Source: Paludibacterium purpuratum
Lineage (GTDB): Bacteria > Pseudomonadota > Gammaproteobacteria > Burkholderiales > Chromobacteriaceae
Length of the DNA: 57,699 nucleotides
Assembly: GCF_004363805.1 (NCBI RefSeq)
Contig: NZ_SNZP01000020.1
Location: forward strand, 1 to 57,699
Direction: 5' to 3'
Under the pieces are notes generated by a model that made no database searches, was not told the DNA's origin, and saw only the letters and a list, made by a program, of their open reading frames with translations. Below, one piece after another: positions 46,166 through 56,767 of this stretch (its first letter is position 1; each line of letters opens with the position of its first letter). The position numbers were made by a program, and so were the translations under genes.

Positions 46166-46782
46166 CCCAGCATCTTACCTACGTCACCCACCGGCTCGGC
46201 GCCGAAGACCGGCTGCGCCATTACGGCCATGCCGGCGCAGTCGTCTGGCTCACCGGCCTCTCCGCCTCCGGCAAATCGACGCTATCCATGGCTCTGGAGC
46301 AGGAACTGACGCGTAACGGCTATTCCTGCTACGTTCTCGATGGCGACAATCTCCGCCATGGCCTCAATGCCAATCTGGGCTTCAGCCCCGAGGATCGTAG
46401 CGAGAACATCCGACGGGTCGGCGAGGTCGCGGCACTGTTCGCCGACGCCGGCCTCGTCTGCATCACCGCCTTCATCTCCCCCTACCGCGCCGACCGGGAG
46501 CGCGCCCGCGGCGCTTGCCGTCAGACATTTCACGAGGTGCATATCGCCACCGACTTGGCGGTGTGCGAATCGAGGGATCCGAAAGGGTTGTACCGAAAGG
46601 CGAGAATGGGTGAACTGCCGGATTTCACCGGCATCGATGCGCCATACGAGCAGCCCGAAAGCTGCGAGCTCACAATCGACACCTCGGATGAATCGATTGC
46701 GCAAAGCCTGGATAAGCTGATTGCCTATGTCCGCCGGGCGATTCCGCTGGAACGGCAGAAAGCGAATCGACCCGGGGCATAG
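46162..46782 (+). CDS. cysC: Adenylylsulfate (APS) kinase
   Basis: A 206-residue kinase that phosphorylates APS at the 3' hydroxyl to give PAPS, the sulfate donor of sulfotransferases. Walker A is GLSASGKST at 32-40. Other family marks are VLDGDNLRHGLNANLGFS (APS-binding), ENIRRVGEVAALFADAG, FISPYRADRERAR and KGLYRKARMGELPDFTGID. Complete and unfused; no ATP sulfurylase is nearby, so APS must come from elsewhere. Its start overlaps the hydrolase stop, which places PAPS synthesis in the same transcript as the double sulfotransferase. Confidence 0.95.
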   Translation: MTQHLTYVTHRLGAEDRLRHYGHAGAVVWLTGLSASGKSTLSMALEQELTRNGYSCYVLDGDNLRHGLNANLGFSPEDRSENIRRVGEVAALFADAGLVCITAFISPYRADRERARGACRQTFHEVHIATDLAVCESRDPKGLYRKARMGELPDFTGIDAPYEQPESCELTIDTSDESIAQSLDKLIAYVRRAIPLERQKANRPGA

Positions 46783-46821
46783 AAACGGCCACTAGGCCGC
46801 CCCTATGCCATTGCGTGGGAA

Positions 46822-47340
46822 TTACTTGGCCGGTGCTTGCAGCGGCACGGAAGCATCGAGCGGCATCATCATCCCCATGCTGCTCACCAGACACATCGTC
46901 TTCGGATCCTGCGCCAGATGCAGCGCCAAGCGGCTACGCGCCTGGGTGAACTGCGTCGAAATCATGAACTGCACGCTATACAACGGCAGGTAGGCCGGCG
47001 GCGGATTGAAATACTTCGCGAAAGCGTAGACGCCGGCGATACCCAGGGCGGACAACGGATAGCTATGGCCTTCGAAGTACGACTTGGCGCTCATCATCAA
47101 CGTTTTGGTGTTGATCACATACTCGGTCCTGACCTTCTTGCCGAGCAGTGGCTGAAACTCCTTCTGGCAGGCCGCATTCATGGCGGGGTCCGGGGCGCCG
47201 GTTTCGTTAAGCGCGGTGATGGTGCGCAACGGCAGGGTCACAACACCTCGATGCACATCGCCGGCGGCCTGGGCCATAGGGGATAGCAGCATGGAGATTG
47301 CGGCGGCACATAGCAATCTGAACAACGCTTTCATCGACAT
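46822..47340 (-). CDS. Exported protein of unknown function
   Basis: A 172-residue protein with a Sec signal peptide cleaved probably after AQA near residue 25 (MSMKALFRLLCAAAISMLL then SPMAQA|AGDVH). The mature part has two cysteines (NAACQKEF and KTMCLVSS) that could pair in the periplasm. I recognise no family. An AAGGAG site 5 bases before the ATG supports the start. It is convergent with cysC and followed on its own strand by nothing related, so it appears to be a single-gene unit. The AT-rich stretch upstream (47345-47460) probably holds its promoter. Confidence 0.75.
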   Translation of the reverse strand: MSMKALFRLLCAAAISMLLSPMAQAAGDVHRGVVTLPLRTITALNETGAPDPAMNAACQKEFQPLLGKKVRTEYVINTKTLMMSAKSYFEGHSYPLSALGIAGVYAFAKYFNPPPAYLPLYSVQFMISTQFTQARSRLALHLAQDPKTMCLVSSMGMMMPLDASVPLQAPAK

Positions 47341-47484
47341 ATCGACTCCTTCAAGATACGAACAAGGAGTCTTGAATATATTTATGCCATATGCCTATAT
47401 CAATAATATCTTTATATCATAACATAATATTCATATATACCCAGCCAACATCGCATCGCGGATTCAGACCTGCCTGAGCGCCGT

Positions 47485-49380
47485 TCAGCGGGGCCGTCGC
47501 GTCGAGGACGGATCGCCTGTTTCCGCCCCCTGGCGCAATTTGCGATACAGCGTACTGCGGCTGATACCCAGAGCCCGCGCGGCGGCACTGGCATTCCCGC
47601 CAAACTGCGCCAGCAAGCTGGCCACGGCACCGGCTTGCGGCGTTTCGGCGCGCGCCGCCGACATCTCTTCACGCAAGGTGACCGGCAAATGCGCAAGCGT
47701 CAGCACGCTGCCATCATCGACCAAGGCCAGCAATGTCTGCAGCAGGTTGGCCAACTCGCGTAAATTGCCAGGCCAGCGGTAGCGCCGGATCGCCGACGCG
47801 AGCTCGGGCGACAAGGTGATGCCGCGCGTTGCCGCGCCGGCCTCGTCCAAGATCCGCTGCGCCACCCGCGCCACATCGCCACGCTCGCGCAGCGGCGGCA
47901 GACACAGCGGGAAATGGCACAGTCGGTAATACAGGTCGGCGCGAAAAGCCCCGGCCTGCACCATGGCGCGCAGATCGCGGTGGGTGGCGCACACCAAGCG
48001 GATATCGATCGGGTGGGCGCTGCCGCCGCCCAACGGCATCACCACCCGGTCTTGCAGCACGCGTAGCAGACGGGCCTGCATGGCGTGCGGCATATCGCCG
48101 ATTTCGTCGAGAAACAACACGCCGCCATGCGCCTCGCGCAAGCGGCCGCGGCTGCCCTGGCGGCGCGCACCGGTAAAGGCGCCTTCCTCATAGCCGAACA
48201 ATTCGGCCTCGATCAGCCCTTCGGGAATGGCGGCGCAGTTGACCGCCACGAACGGCGCGCCGCGACGGCTGCTTCTGGCGTGCAAGGCCCGGGCGAACTG
48301 ATCCTTGCCGGTACCGGTTTCACCTAAAATCAGCACCGGGATATCCGCTTGCAGCAGTTTGCCGGCGGTCGTCAACAACTCGGACGGCAAGCCGCCGGCG
48401 TCAAGCGGCGAAGGCTCCACCTGGGTTAAACGCACCGGCGGTGCTATGGTTGCCGGGCGCGAAGGCGAAGGCGATGGCGGCCTAGGCGACAGCAGGCGGG
48501 CTGAAAACAGCCGCTCGCCGTGCGCCAATAACGCACGATGCACGTCGGCACGCGCCTGCCAGTGCGCCAACGTCTCCCCGAACAGCTCGCCGAAGGTCAC
48601 CCTGCCCAGCGCATCCCAGCCCAAACGCAAGGTCGCCAACGCCAGCCGGTCGGCGGCCAATAGCCGTTCGGCTTCGTCGAATGCCAGCCTTGCGGCACGC
48701 GGCGTGGCCAATTGCGCCGGATCGCTATGAAACAGCAATGTGCGGGCATGGCCGGCAGCCTGCGCGAACAGCCGCTGTTCGATCAGCCGTGCCGCCGCCT
48801 CCACCCCGGCCGCTTGCGGCGCGCCGAGCTTGCGTGGCGGGCCGGACACGTCCAGCACGCCAATGACCTGGCCGAACGGATCGCGTATCGGACTCGCGTG
48901 GCAGGACAGCAGCCGATTACGCTCCAGATAGTGCTCGCCGCCACGTACCCGGGTCGGCTGGTCGGCCAACAGCGCGGTGCCGATGGCATTGGTGCCGCGT
49001 TGCGTCTCGCTCCAATCCATGCCCGGCGTCAACGCCACACGCTCGGCCTTATCGAGAAACGCCGGGTGCCCTATCTCGTCCAGAATCACACCTTGCCGGT
49101 CGGCCACGATCACCACCAGGCCCTCATCCACCACGCTTTCGAACAAGGTGTCGATCTGCGGACGCGCCAAATGCAGCCAGTCGGCATTGGCCTCGCGTCG
49201 CTCGGCGAGCGCCGTGGCCGTCAGCCGCTCGCCGCCGCGGCCGATGAGCGGCAGGCCGAGCCCCAGGCAGCGACGCCACGAATGCAGGATCGACGCCGGC
49301 ACGCACCCCTCCGGCAACGCGTCGCCATCGAAGAAGCGCTTGCGCGCCTCGGCCAACGGCAAAGACGGGGTCAGGCTCAT
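47485..49380 (-). CDS. Sigma-54-dependent activator, AcoR type
   Basis: A 631-residue regulator. The N-terminal region (about 1-290) has a GAF-like sensory domain ([22 protein letters not shown]) as in AcoR-family activators of acetoin or alcohol catabolism. The AAA+ domain has Walker [16 protein letters not shown], the sigma-54 loop [12 protein letters not shown], and [10 protein letters not shown]. The Fis-type helix-turn-helix is at the end ([22 protein letters not shown]). I chose the ATG at 49380, with GGGAGG just before it. It diverges from an aldehyde dehydrogenase gene that has a sigma-54 promoter, so it is very probably its activator. Confidence 0.93.
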   Translation of the reverse strand: MSLTPSLPLAEARKRFFDGDALPEGCVPASILHSWRRCLGLGLPLIGRGGERLTATALAERREANADWLHLARPQIDTLFESVVDEGLVVIVADRQGVILDEIGHPAFLDKAERVALTPGMDWSETQRGTNAIGTALLADQPTRVRGGEHYLERNRLLSCHASPIRDPFGQVIGVLDVSGPPRKLGAPQAAGVEAAARLIEQRLFAQAAGHARTLLFHSDPAQLATPRAARLAFDEAERLLAADRLALATLRLGWDALGRVTFGELFGETLAHWQARADVHRALLAHGERLFSARLLSPRPPSPSPSRPATIAPPVRLTQVEPSPLDAGGLPSELLTTAGKLLQADIPVLILGETGTGKDQFARALHARSSRRGAPFVAVNCAAIPEGLIEAELFGYEEGAFTGARRQGSRGRLREAHGGVLFLDEIGDMPHAMQARLLRVLQDRVVMPLGGGSAHPIDIRLVCATHRDLRAMVQAGAFRADLYYRLCHFPLCLPPLRERGDVARVAQRILDEAGAATRGITLSPELASAIRRYRWPGNLRELANLLQTLLALVDDGSVLTLAHLPVTLREEMSAARAETPQAGAVASLLAQFGGNASAAARALGISRSTLYRKLRQGAETGDPSSTRRPR

Positions 49381-49399
49381 GATTCCTCCCATGTGTCAT

Positions 49400-49421
49400 T
49401 GTCGCGCGACAGTTGTCGCAC
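49400..49421. promoter_or_regulatory. Candidate enhancer site for the AcoR-type activator
   Basis: A 12-bp palindrome TGTCGCGCGACA (49400-49411) is followed at once by a further half-site TGTCGCAC (49414-49421). It lies about 170 bases upstream of the sigma-54 promoter, a usual distance for an upstream activating sequence, and just before the activator gene. Confidence 0.6.
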
Positions 49422-49583
49422 GTCGGCACAGTCATCGGCCGTTTGTTTGCTTGAGTATGCATGCTGTTGTCGTGGCCGCAAGCCCTGTCAGGCTTGGCAG
49501 GTGTGCTGCTATGCAAAAACAATTAGAGTAAATGCTTAAATGACGCGCTTCGTCGCATGCTGCGCCGCAAGAACGAAAATTTC

Positions 49584-49599
49584 TGGCACGGCTTGTGCA
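49584..49599 (+). promoter_or_regulatory. Sigma-54 promoter of aldehyde dehydrogenase
   Basis: TGGCACGGCTTGTGCA matches the -24/-12 consensus TGGCACG-N4-TTGCA at all but one base with exact GG-N10-GC spacing. Start of transcription would be near 49611, 47 bases before the dehydrogenase. Confidence 0.88.
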
Positions 49600-49657
49600 G
49601 TAGTAAGCGCACGTCCCGACGGGACCGAAGACAACAAGCGACACAAAGGAGAATGGC

Positions 49658-51163
<1,506 letters not shown>

Positions 51164-51190
51164 ATCGATTCACCCTCGCACCCCCTCTTG

Positions 51191-51220
51191 CCCCGGCCCA
51201 TTGGCCGGGGTTTTATTTTT
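51191..51220 (+). terminator. Rho-independent terminator of aldehyde dehydrogenase
   Basis: CCCCGGCC, a short ATT-type loop, GGCCGGGG and TTTTATTTTT. Confidence 0.93.
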
Positions 51221-51345
51221 TCCCCCTGCGGGGCGAATACCGCCATGCCGTGACAAGCGGGAAAACCGCTTATATGTTGTCTCGCGCGGCGCCACGCTAC
51301 GCGGCGCGCAATCCACCACCTTTGAATGTGCAGAGGAGAACGGAT

Positions 51346-52734
51346 ATGCCCAGACATCTCTTGGCCTATGCTGGCCTGATCGCGGCCTTGTCCCCCTTGA
51401 CGGCGCAAGCCGCCGTCGATACCCCCCGCGTGCGAACCGACTGGACGATCGAGCAAATCGCCAAGGCGACCGCGGCGGCATGGCCGGCGCTGGCGGATGA
51501 AAAGCTGGATATGGCTTTTTATCGCTCGGCGCAGATACTGGCCAGCGATGGCCGGCGCGCCTGGCTGATCGATGCGCACGGCCACCGGGCCATCGATGCC
51601 AAAGCGGTGCGCGCCCTGGATCTCCCTCCTGACGGCGGAACGTACGCTCCGCTTGAGTGGCAGGGGAAACCCACGGTGTATCTCGGTATGGCCGGCGATC
51701 TCGCCGACGCAAAAAACCGCTGCCCGACCCGTGAGCCATGTCATACCTGGGAAGACCTATTTTCGCTCGCCACCCACGAAGCCCTGCACTTCTACGGCCA
51801 GAATAACTGGCACGAACAGGCGGAGACATCGCGCGCCACGCCCTTTCCCATCGAAACGACGCCCAGGCAATACCGCGGCCAGTTGCTGTTACGGTTACGC
51901 GATGCCATCGACGGCAAGCCCCAGGCGTTGGGCCAGGCGAGTTACTGGCTCAAGCGCTGGCAGGCGGAATATCCGGAAGAGGCGCGCAACATCGCCGACA
52001 CCGACCGCATGGAAGGCGTGGCCATGTATGTGGATAGGCTAGCCGTCTTGCTCGCCAACCGGGCCCCGCGTTACTCGGCGCAATGGCGGCGGATCCTGCT
52101 GAAGCAAGCCGATCACGATCTGGAATACCGAGTGGGCATCTCCGTGGACGAAGAAAGCTATACGCTGGGGGCGCTTGCCAGCGCCCTGCTGGATCGGCGC
52201 GGCGTTTCCTGGTGGCAGCGCGTTGCCGCGGGAGCGACGCCGCTGGACCTGTTGTTACAGGGCGAGCCACCCATCGTCAATGACGCGGATCAGGCGCTGA
52301 ACGAGCGGATTCGCCAAGTCGTGCAACGCCGGCTGGGTTGGATCGGTCTGGCGATTTCTCCATTCGTCCAGACTTGGCAAGCGAGCGATAGTCGAATCTT
52401 GCTGCTCCCGGACTCGGCCTTGCGCGGCAGTTATCAGTCAGCCGGGTTTTTCAGCTTGAGCCATGGGCCCAGGACGTTGATCCATCGATTCGACGCCACC
52501 CTCGCGCTGAGCGGAGGCCGAGCCCGGATCAAGTCCGCCACCGTGGCGCAGATCGGCGCCGCCTTCGACTGCGCACCCGGCAGCGACCGGTTTTATGCGA
52601 TCGCGCTGACGCCCGAGGAACTGTCGCCCTCGCGCGATGGCCGCTTACGGCTGGAAAACGAGCGGTTCAGTATCGATATCCCGTTCCCGCAGCAAAGCGG
52701 CGCACAACCCAGGATGTATTGCGCCCAGGCGTAA
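51346..52734 (+). CDS. Exported HExxH protein, putative zinc metallopeptidase
   Basis: A 462-residue protein from the ATG at 51346, with GAGGAG 8 bases before it. The signal peptide (MPRHLLAYAGLIAALSPLTA) is cleaved probably after AQA near residue 22. HEALH at 144-148 fits the zinc-binding HExxH pattern. A conserved-looking glutamate in DTDRMEGVAMY about 75 residues on could be the third ligand, as in gluzincins. The second half is beta-rich and unfamiliar. The upstream in-frame extension into the dehydrogenase region is not real. I cannot place it in a known peptidase family; activity is inferred only from the motif and export. Confidence 0.75.
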   Translation: MPRHLLAYAGLIAALSPLTAQAAVDTPRVRTDWTIEQIAKATAAAWPALADEKLDMAFYRSAQILASDGRRAWLIDAHGHRAIDAKAVRALDLPPDGGTYAPLEWQGKPTVYLGMAGDLADAKNRCPTREPCHTWEDLFSLATHEALHFYGQNNWHEQAETSRATPFPIETTPRQYRGQLLLRLRDAIDGKPQALGQASYWLKRWQAEYPEEARNIADTDRMEGVAMYVDRLAVLLANRAPRYSAQWRRILLKQADHDLEYRVGISVDEESYTLGALASALLDRRGVSWWQRVAAGATPLDLLLQGEPPIVNDADQALNERIRQVVQRRLGWIGLAISPFVQTWQASDSRILLLPDSALRGSYQSAGFFSLSHGPRTLIHRFDATLALSGGRARIKSATVAQIGAAFDCAPGSDRFYAIALTPEELSPSRDGRLRLENERFSIDIPFPQQSGAQPRMYCAQA

Positions 52735-52745
52735 GCGGCGGGCGA

Positions 52746-53171
52746 TCAGGCCTGCCCGGCCAGCCGCTGCCGGCAAACGTCGTACAGCCAGTGGTAGAGG
52801 TAGGTATAGGGCAGGAAAAACAAGTTGAGCCCCACGTCCAGCTTCAGCGCGGCCCACAGGTCGAGCGAGAGCCAAGCCATGGCAAGCGGGATGCAGACCA
52901 GCACCAATCCCCCCTCGAACAGGACCGCGTGCCCGACCCTGACGCGCGCGGTCTTCTCCCACCCCAACGCCGACAGCACCCGATCGAATCCGGCGTTGAA
53001 CAATACGTTCCAGGCCAGCGCCACCAGGCAGTTGGCCAGCGCCAGCCCCCCCATGCTGGTCAGCGATGTGCCCATCAGCCAGGCAAACAGCGGCGTGACC
53101 AGCACCAGCGCCAACATTTCGAAACCGATTGCCTGCAGGCTGCGTTCCAGCGTCGATTTGTGCGCCATCAT
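52746..53171 (-). CDS. PACE-family multidrug efflux protein, AceI-like
   Basis: A 141-residue protein with four membrane helices in two repeats (about 18-38, 45-68, 83-105, 113-133). The start MMAHKSTLERSLQAIGFEM and the segment NLFFLPYTYLYHWLYD are typical of PACE (AceI) transporters, which export chlorhexidine and short diamines. A glutamate in the first helix (GFEML), the essential proton residue of AceI, is present. AAGGAG at 7 bases supports the ATG at 53171. It diverges from a LysR gene, the standard AceI-AceR layout. Confidence 0.92.
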   Translation of the reverse strand: MMAHKSTLERSLQAIGFEMLALVLVTPLFAWLMGTSLTSMGGLALANCLVALAWNVLFNAGFDRVLSALGWEKTARVRVGHAVLFEGGLVLVCIPLAMAWLSLDLWAALKLDVGLNLFFLPYTYLYHWLYDVCRQRLAGQA

Positions 53172-53229
53172 GGACAAACTCCTTGCCAACCCCGTTCGAA
53201 TGCCCCCATTCTCGCGACAAAAACCGATA

Positions 53230-53261
53230 TGATGAAATTAGATACCATCGATAAAAGCGAT
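53230..53261. promoter_or_regulatory. Candidate LysR operator between efflux gene and regulator
   Basis: Inverted ATCG-N7-CGAT (53247-53261) and a further CGAT upstream form repeated half-sites in the 95-base divergent gap. The pattern resembles a LysR T-N11-A site; it is only a candidate. Confidence 0.4.
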
Positions 53262-53266
53262 AGATC

Positions 53267-54124
53267 ATGCCTTCCATCGAAGCGCTACGCATTTTTGTCG
53301 AAGCGGCGGTTCACGGTTCCTTCTCCGAAGCGGCACGCCGCCTGCACAAAAGCCAATCCACCGTCAGCGCCAGCATCGCCAACCTGGAAATCGATCTGGG
53401 CGTGGCGCTGTTCGATCGCCATGCGCGTCTGCCCGTGCTGACCGGCGCCGGCCAGCACCTGCTGGCCAATGCGGAACAGGTGCTGACGGCGCAGGATCGA
53501 CTGCTGCGCGCCGCCGCTGGACTGGCGAGCGGTTATGAACCGCGCTTGAGCATCGCTTTATCCGACACTTACCAACCGGATCGGCTGGAAGCCTTGCAGG
53601 CCGAGTTCGACGCGCGCTACCCGGAGATCGAGCTGGAGTGTCTGATCGCCGAGTGCGCCGACCTGCTGGCATTGATCGAGAGCGGCCGCGCCCAGTTAGG
53701 CTTCGTCGAACGCCAGCCGGACTACCCGCCGGGACTGGCGTACGCACCGGCGGCCGAGCCCAGCGCCATGGACGTCTACGTCTCGCGCCGGCACCCGCTG
53801 GCGCAACGTTCGCATGTCGAGCTGGCACAGTTGGACGACTATCGCGCGCTACGACTGACCACGGTACAGCAGCAAACGCCGCAACGGCCGCGCGGACACA
53901 GCTGGTCGGCGCCGAGCTATCTGATGTTGATGGAAATGGCGCAAGGCGGCTTCGGTTGGGCAGAGCTGCCCTGCTGGCTGGTCGAGCGCTATGGCGCGGA
54001 GAGCCTGCAACGCTTGCCCCTGGCCGGTTGGCCGCGCCTAGTGACCGTCGACGTGGTCTGGTCGCGCGACCGGCCGCCGGGGCCGGCCGGTGTCTGGCTC
54101 CAGACGCGGATGACGGGCCCCTGA
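53267..54124 (+). CDS. LysR-family regulator, AceR-like
   Basis: A 285-residue LTTR. The N-terminal winged helix (about 1-60) has FVEAAVHGSFSEAARRLHKSQSTVSASIANLE, and the effector-binding domain (about 90-280) is of the periplasmic-binding type. Because it diverges from a PACE efflux gene, it probably senses an exported cationic compound or polyamine and activates that gene; in Acinetobacter AceR does this for AceI. A strong terminator ends it. Confidence 0.9.
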   Translation: MPSIEALRIFVEAAVHGSFSEAARRLHKSQSTVSASIANLEIDLGVALFDRHARLPVLTGAGQHLLANAEQVLTAQDRLLRAAAGLASGYEPRLSIALSDTYQPDRLEALQAEFDARYPEIELECLIAECADLLALIESGRAQLGFVERQPDYPPGLAYAPAAEPSAMDVYVSRRHPLAQRSHVELAQLDDYRALRLTTVQQQTPQRPRGHSWSAPSYLMLMEMAQGGFGWAELPCWLVERYGAESLQRLPLAGWPRLVTVDVVWSRDRPPGPAGVWLQTRMTGP

Positions 54125-54130
54125 AACGAG

Positions 54131-54158
54131 CAGGCCCCGGCCAAATGGCCGGGGCCTG
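54131..54158. terminator. Terminator between LysR and permease genes
   Basis: A perfect 12-bp stem CAGGCCCCGGCC/GGCCGGGGCCTG with an AAAT loop between convergent genes. The T tract is weak, but the stem is very strong. Confidence 0.75.
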
Positions 54159-54178
54159 TCATCCCTCACCGTATCGGC

Positions 54179-55414
54179 TTAATGCGCCATGGCGCGCCGA
54201 TGCACCCCCACTTTGCTTTTAAGCGCATACAGCGCCGCCGCCGTGAGCAGGGCATCCAGCGAGGGAATCGCCGTCAACGTCAGCAATTGGCGCGAAGCCA
54301 GGAAGCCGATCAGCGTGGCCACGCCCCAGATCACGAAGGTACCGACCGGCACGGCCGGCTGATGCGCCAGGACGGCCTCGTCGTAACCGCCGCGGCGCGA
54401 GAGCGCGTAGTCGGTCAAATAGATACCGGCGATCGGCGGCACGGCGATGCCGAGGAATACCAGGAAGGGAATGAACCACGACAAGATGTCCAGGCTGCCG
54501 ATCAGGCAAGCCAGCACACCGAGCAGCAAGGTGATCTTCGGCCGCGACAGCAGTTTGACGAAGGTCGAGGTGACCAGCGTCGCCTGGAACAGATTGCCGG
54601 CATTGCCGGTGATCGTGGCGATCAGCAGCATCAGTACCGCCGGCATCGCGGCGCCGGCCAGTGCCATGGCGGCGGCCAACGTCACCTTGCCGCTGAGCGC
54701 GCACGGCACGGCACCGGCGACGAACAGCGCCGGATACGCGACGCCTAGCGCCAAAATCGCGCCGATCAGGGCATGGCGACGGTTGTGCACCATGGAGGCG
54801 AAGTCCGGCATGGTGGTCGCCAGAATCATGAAGGTGCCCACCACCGAAGACGTCGCCACGCCCATGCTCATGGTATCGACGTGGCTACGTCCGGAGAACG
54901 GCGCCACATTGAAGAAACGCTGCAGATTCCACGACAGCAGCAGGATCAACACCGGAATCGCCACCAGCGCGATATTGTCCAGCACCTCGAAACCGAATGC
55001 CGTCGCGCCGATGAACAACACCCCGCCGAACAGCACCAGCGGCAACATCGGCACCTGCCAACCGAACATCGCCAACAACTCCTGCAGTGCGTGGCCACAG
55101 CTATTGGCCGTTACGCAGGTCCAGCCGAACAGCGCCAGCGCGAACAGCGCGTTGATCGCTTTGCTACCTTGGGTACCGAAGGCGAAACGCACGATCTGAT
55201 AAGTGTTCATGCGCGCGCTGACACCGACCCACCCCGTCAGGCAGCCGATGGTGCACAGCACCAGCGAACCGCTGAGGATGGCGCGTAGCGCATCGCCCAT
55301 CACCAGATGACTGCCGAGGGTGGAAGCCGCCAACAACACCGGCGACATGGCAATACCGAGAATAATCAGCGCGATACGATAACCCGGCACGGTAGCGGGG
55401 GAGGATTGAGTCAT
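54179..55414 (-). CDS. NCS1-family purine/cytosine permease (CodB-like)
   Basis: A 411-residue inner membrane protein with about twelve hydrophobic helices. The pattern (GYRIALIILGIAMSPVLLAAS, ARMNTYQIVRFAFGTQGSK, FGWTCVTANSCGHALQ) matches CodB-like nucleobase:cation symporters. No deaminase or other nucleobase gene is adjacent, so the substrate (cytosine, purine or another nucleobase-like compound) is not shown. It lies alone, with an AT-rich 150-base upstream region that probably holds its promoter, and no convincing ribosome site. Confidence 0.87.
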   Translation of the reverse strand: MTQSSPATVPGYRIALIILGIAMSPVLLAASTLGSHLVMGDALRAILSGSLVLCTIGCLTGWVGVSARMNTYQIVRFAFGTQGSKAINALFALALFGWTCVTANSCGHALQELLAMFGWQVPMLPLVLFGGVLFIGATAFGFEVLDNIALVAIPVLILLLSWNLQRFFNVAPFSGRSHVDTMSMGVATSSVVGTFMILATTMPDFASMVHNRRHALIGAILALGVAYPALFVAGAVPCALSGKVTLAAAMALAGAAMPAVLMLLIATITGNAGNLFQATLVTSTFVKLLSRPKITLLLGVLACLIGSLDILSWFIPFLVFLGIAVPPIAGIYLTDYALSRRGGYDEAVLAHQPAVPVGTFVIWGVATLIGFLASRQLLTLTAIPSLDALLTAAALYALKSKVGVHRRAMAH

Positions 55415-55570
55415 GAGAGCGGTACCCGGTTGGCCGCGCGCGGCGCGGACACTGTCAAAATCAGATAATGTTTATATGAAGTAAATCGAATCATAAACGA
55501 ATAATATCTTTACTTCAAAATATCTTGACTTTAACCGTGTCCGGCGCGCGACGCCAAGCTATCCCGCTGA

Positions 55571-56395
55571 TTATGGACGGCTTTCTCCATGCAGCAAGCG
55601 CCACTGCCAACGCAACCATTGTCCGGTGCCGCGCCAAACCGCCACGATCACCTTCCAACCGAAGAAACTGCCCAGGCCGCCGATCAGCATCAGCACCAGG
55701 CCGACCACCAGGATGCCGAACGGCGTCTCAGGCCGCATGTGCCCCAACACGACACGGCCGTGCGCATCGCTCGACATCATCCGGGCGATCGAGCCGTCGG
55801 AGGCGTTCTGCAGCACGAAACTACCGTTGTCGTCGCGCACGGCGATCTGCACCGACCCCGTGCTGGCATCGGTACGAATCGACACATGACCGCGGTTTTC
55901 GCCGTCGCCGTCAATGGTGATATTGGTATTGCCGGCGATCATCATCGGCCCGGTCATGCTGTCATTGAACATCATGTGATTGAATGCCGGCCAACCGGTC
56001 AGCGTATGGCTAAGCCACGCGCCGGTGCACAGCACGCCGGCCAACAGCAGCATCAAAGCGCCCAGCCACAGGCTGGTCAACACCGTCATCACCACCAGAT
56101 AGGGGAATGCCAGCAGCAGGTTGAGCACGCTTAAGCCCGCCAACGCCGACAGCACCTGCCCGAGATTACCGGGCGTCTTATGCGCCTCCCACTGCTTGAG
56201 CTTGCGCTCGGCACACAACTCGCGCGCCAAACGCGTGGGTTCGCCCAGCGCCCGGCAAACCGCCTCCTCATCGCGACCGTCGGCCAGGGCGTCGTCGAAG
56301 TATGCCCGATAGTCGGCCAGGATCTCTTCGCGTTCCGATTGCGGCAGCCCCGCCAGCGCGTGTGCCAACCGCTCGAGAAATTCATCACGCTTCAT
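55571..56395 (-). CDS. DUF1700-type membrane protein
   Basis: A 274-residue protein from the ATG at 56395 (MKRDEFLERLAHALAGLP). The N-terminal helical domain (about 1-75), with LPQSEREEILADYRAYFDDALADGRDEEAVCRALGEP, is the DUF1700/HAAS-like domain common in proteins encoded beside PadR regulators. Hydrophobic helices lie at about 92-118 and 122-145, a beta-rich part (about 155-235) may face the periplasm, and another helix runs at about 238-258. It overlaps the padR stop by 11 bases. The family is thought to take part in envelope stress or anti-sigma-like control; function here is unknown. Confidence 0.82.
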   Translation of the reverse strand: MKRDEFLERLAHALAGLPQSEREEILADYRAYFDDALADGRDEEAVCRALGEPTRLARELCAERKLKQWEAHKTPGNLGQVLSALAGLSVLNLLLAFPYLVVMTVLTSLWLGALMLLLAGVLCTGAWLSHTLTGWPAFNHMMFNDSMTGPMMIAGNTNITIDGDGENRGHVSIRTDASTGSVQIAVRDDNGSFVLQNASDGSIARMMSSDAHGRVVLGHMRPETPFGILVVGLVLMLIGGLGSFFGWKVIVAVWRGTGQWLRWQWRLLHGESRP

Positions 56396-56729
56396 GCTCG
56401 TTTTCTCCAGTTTGTGCGCCGCTTTGCGCCAGCACATCGTTGATTTCCGCCACGAAACTGTCCCATTCGCCGCGCATGCTCGCCAGCGTGCTTCGGCCCG
56501 AAGCGGTCAAGGTGTAATACTTGCGCGCCGGCCCGCTGTTCGACTCGGTCAGATAGGTGCTCACCCACTCGTCGGCTTGCAGACGGCGCATCAGCGGATA
56601 GATCGTGCCTTCGCCGATCTCCATGCTTTGCGCCAGCCGTCCGACGATTTCGTACACATAGCTGTCCTGCCGGGACAGTAGCGCCAGCACGCACATCTCC
56701 AGCGTGCCCTTGCGTAGTTGTGTCTTCAT
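56385..56729 (-). CDS. PadR-family repressor
   Basis: A 114-residue regulator: a winged helix at about residues 8-85 (KGTLEMCVLALLSRQDSYVYEIVGRL, EGTIYPLMRRLQADEWV, ARKYYTLTASGRSTL) and a short C-terminal dimerisation helix. Translation is coupled to the DUF1700 gene, a frequent pairing in which PadR controls its partner membrane protein. Palindromes in the upstream gap could be its own operator. Confidence 0.92.
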   Translation of the reverse strand: MKTQLRKGTLEMCVLALLSRQDSYVYEIVGRLAQSMEIGEGTIYPLMRRLQADEWVSTYLTESNSGPARKYYTLTASGRSTLASMRGEWDSFVAEINDVLAQSGAQTGENEHEA

Positions 56730-56767
56730 ACATCCTCACTGTCTCGCCATACGAGAAACTGCTTTGC

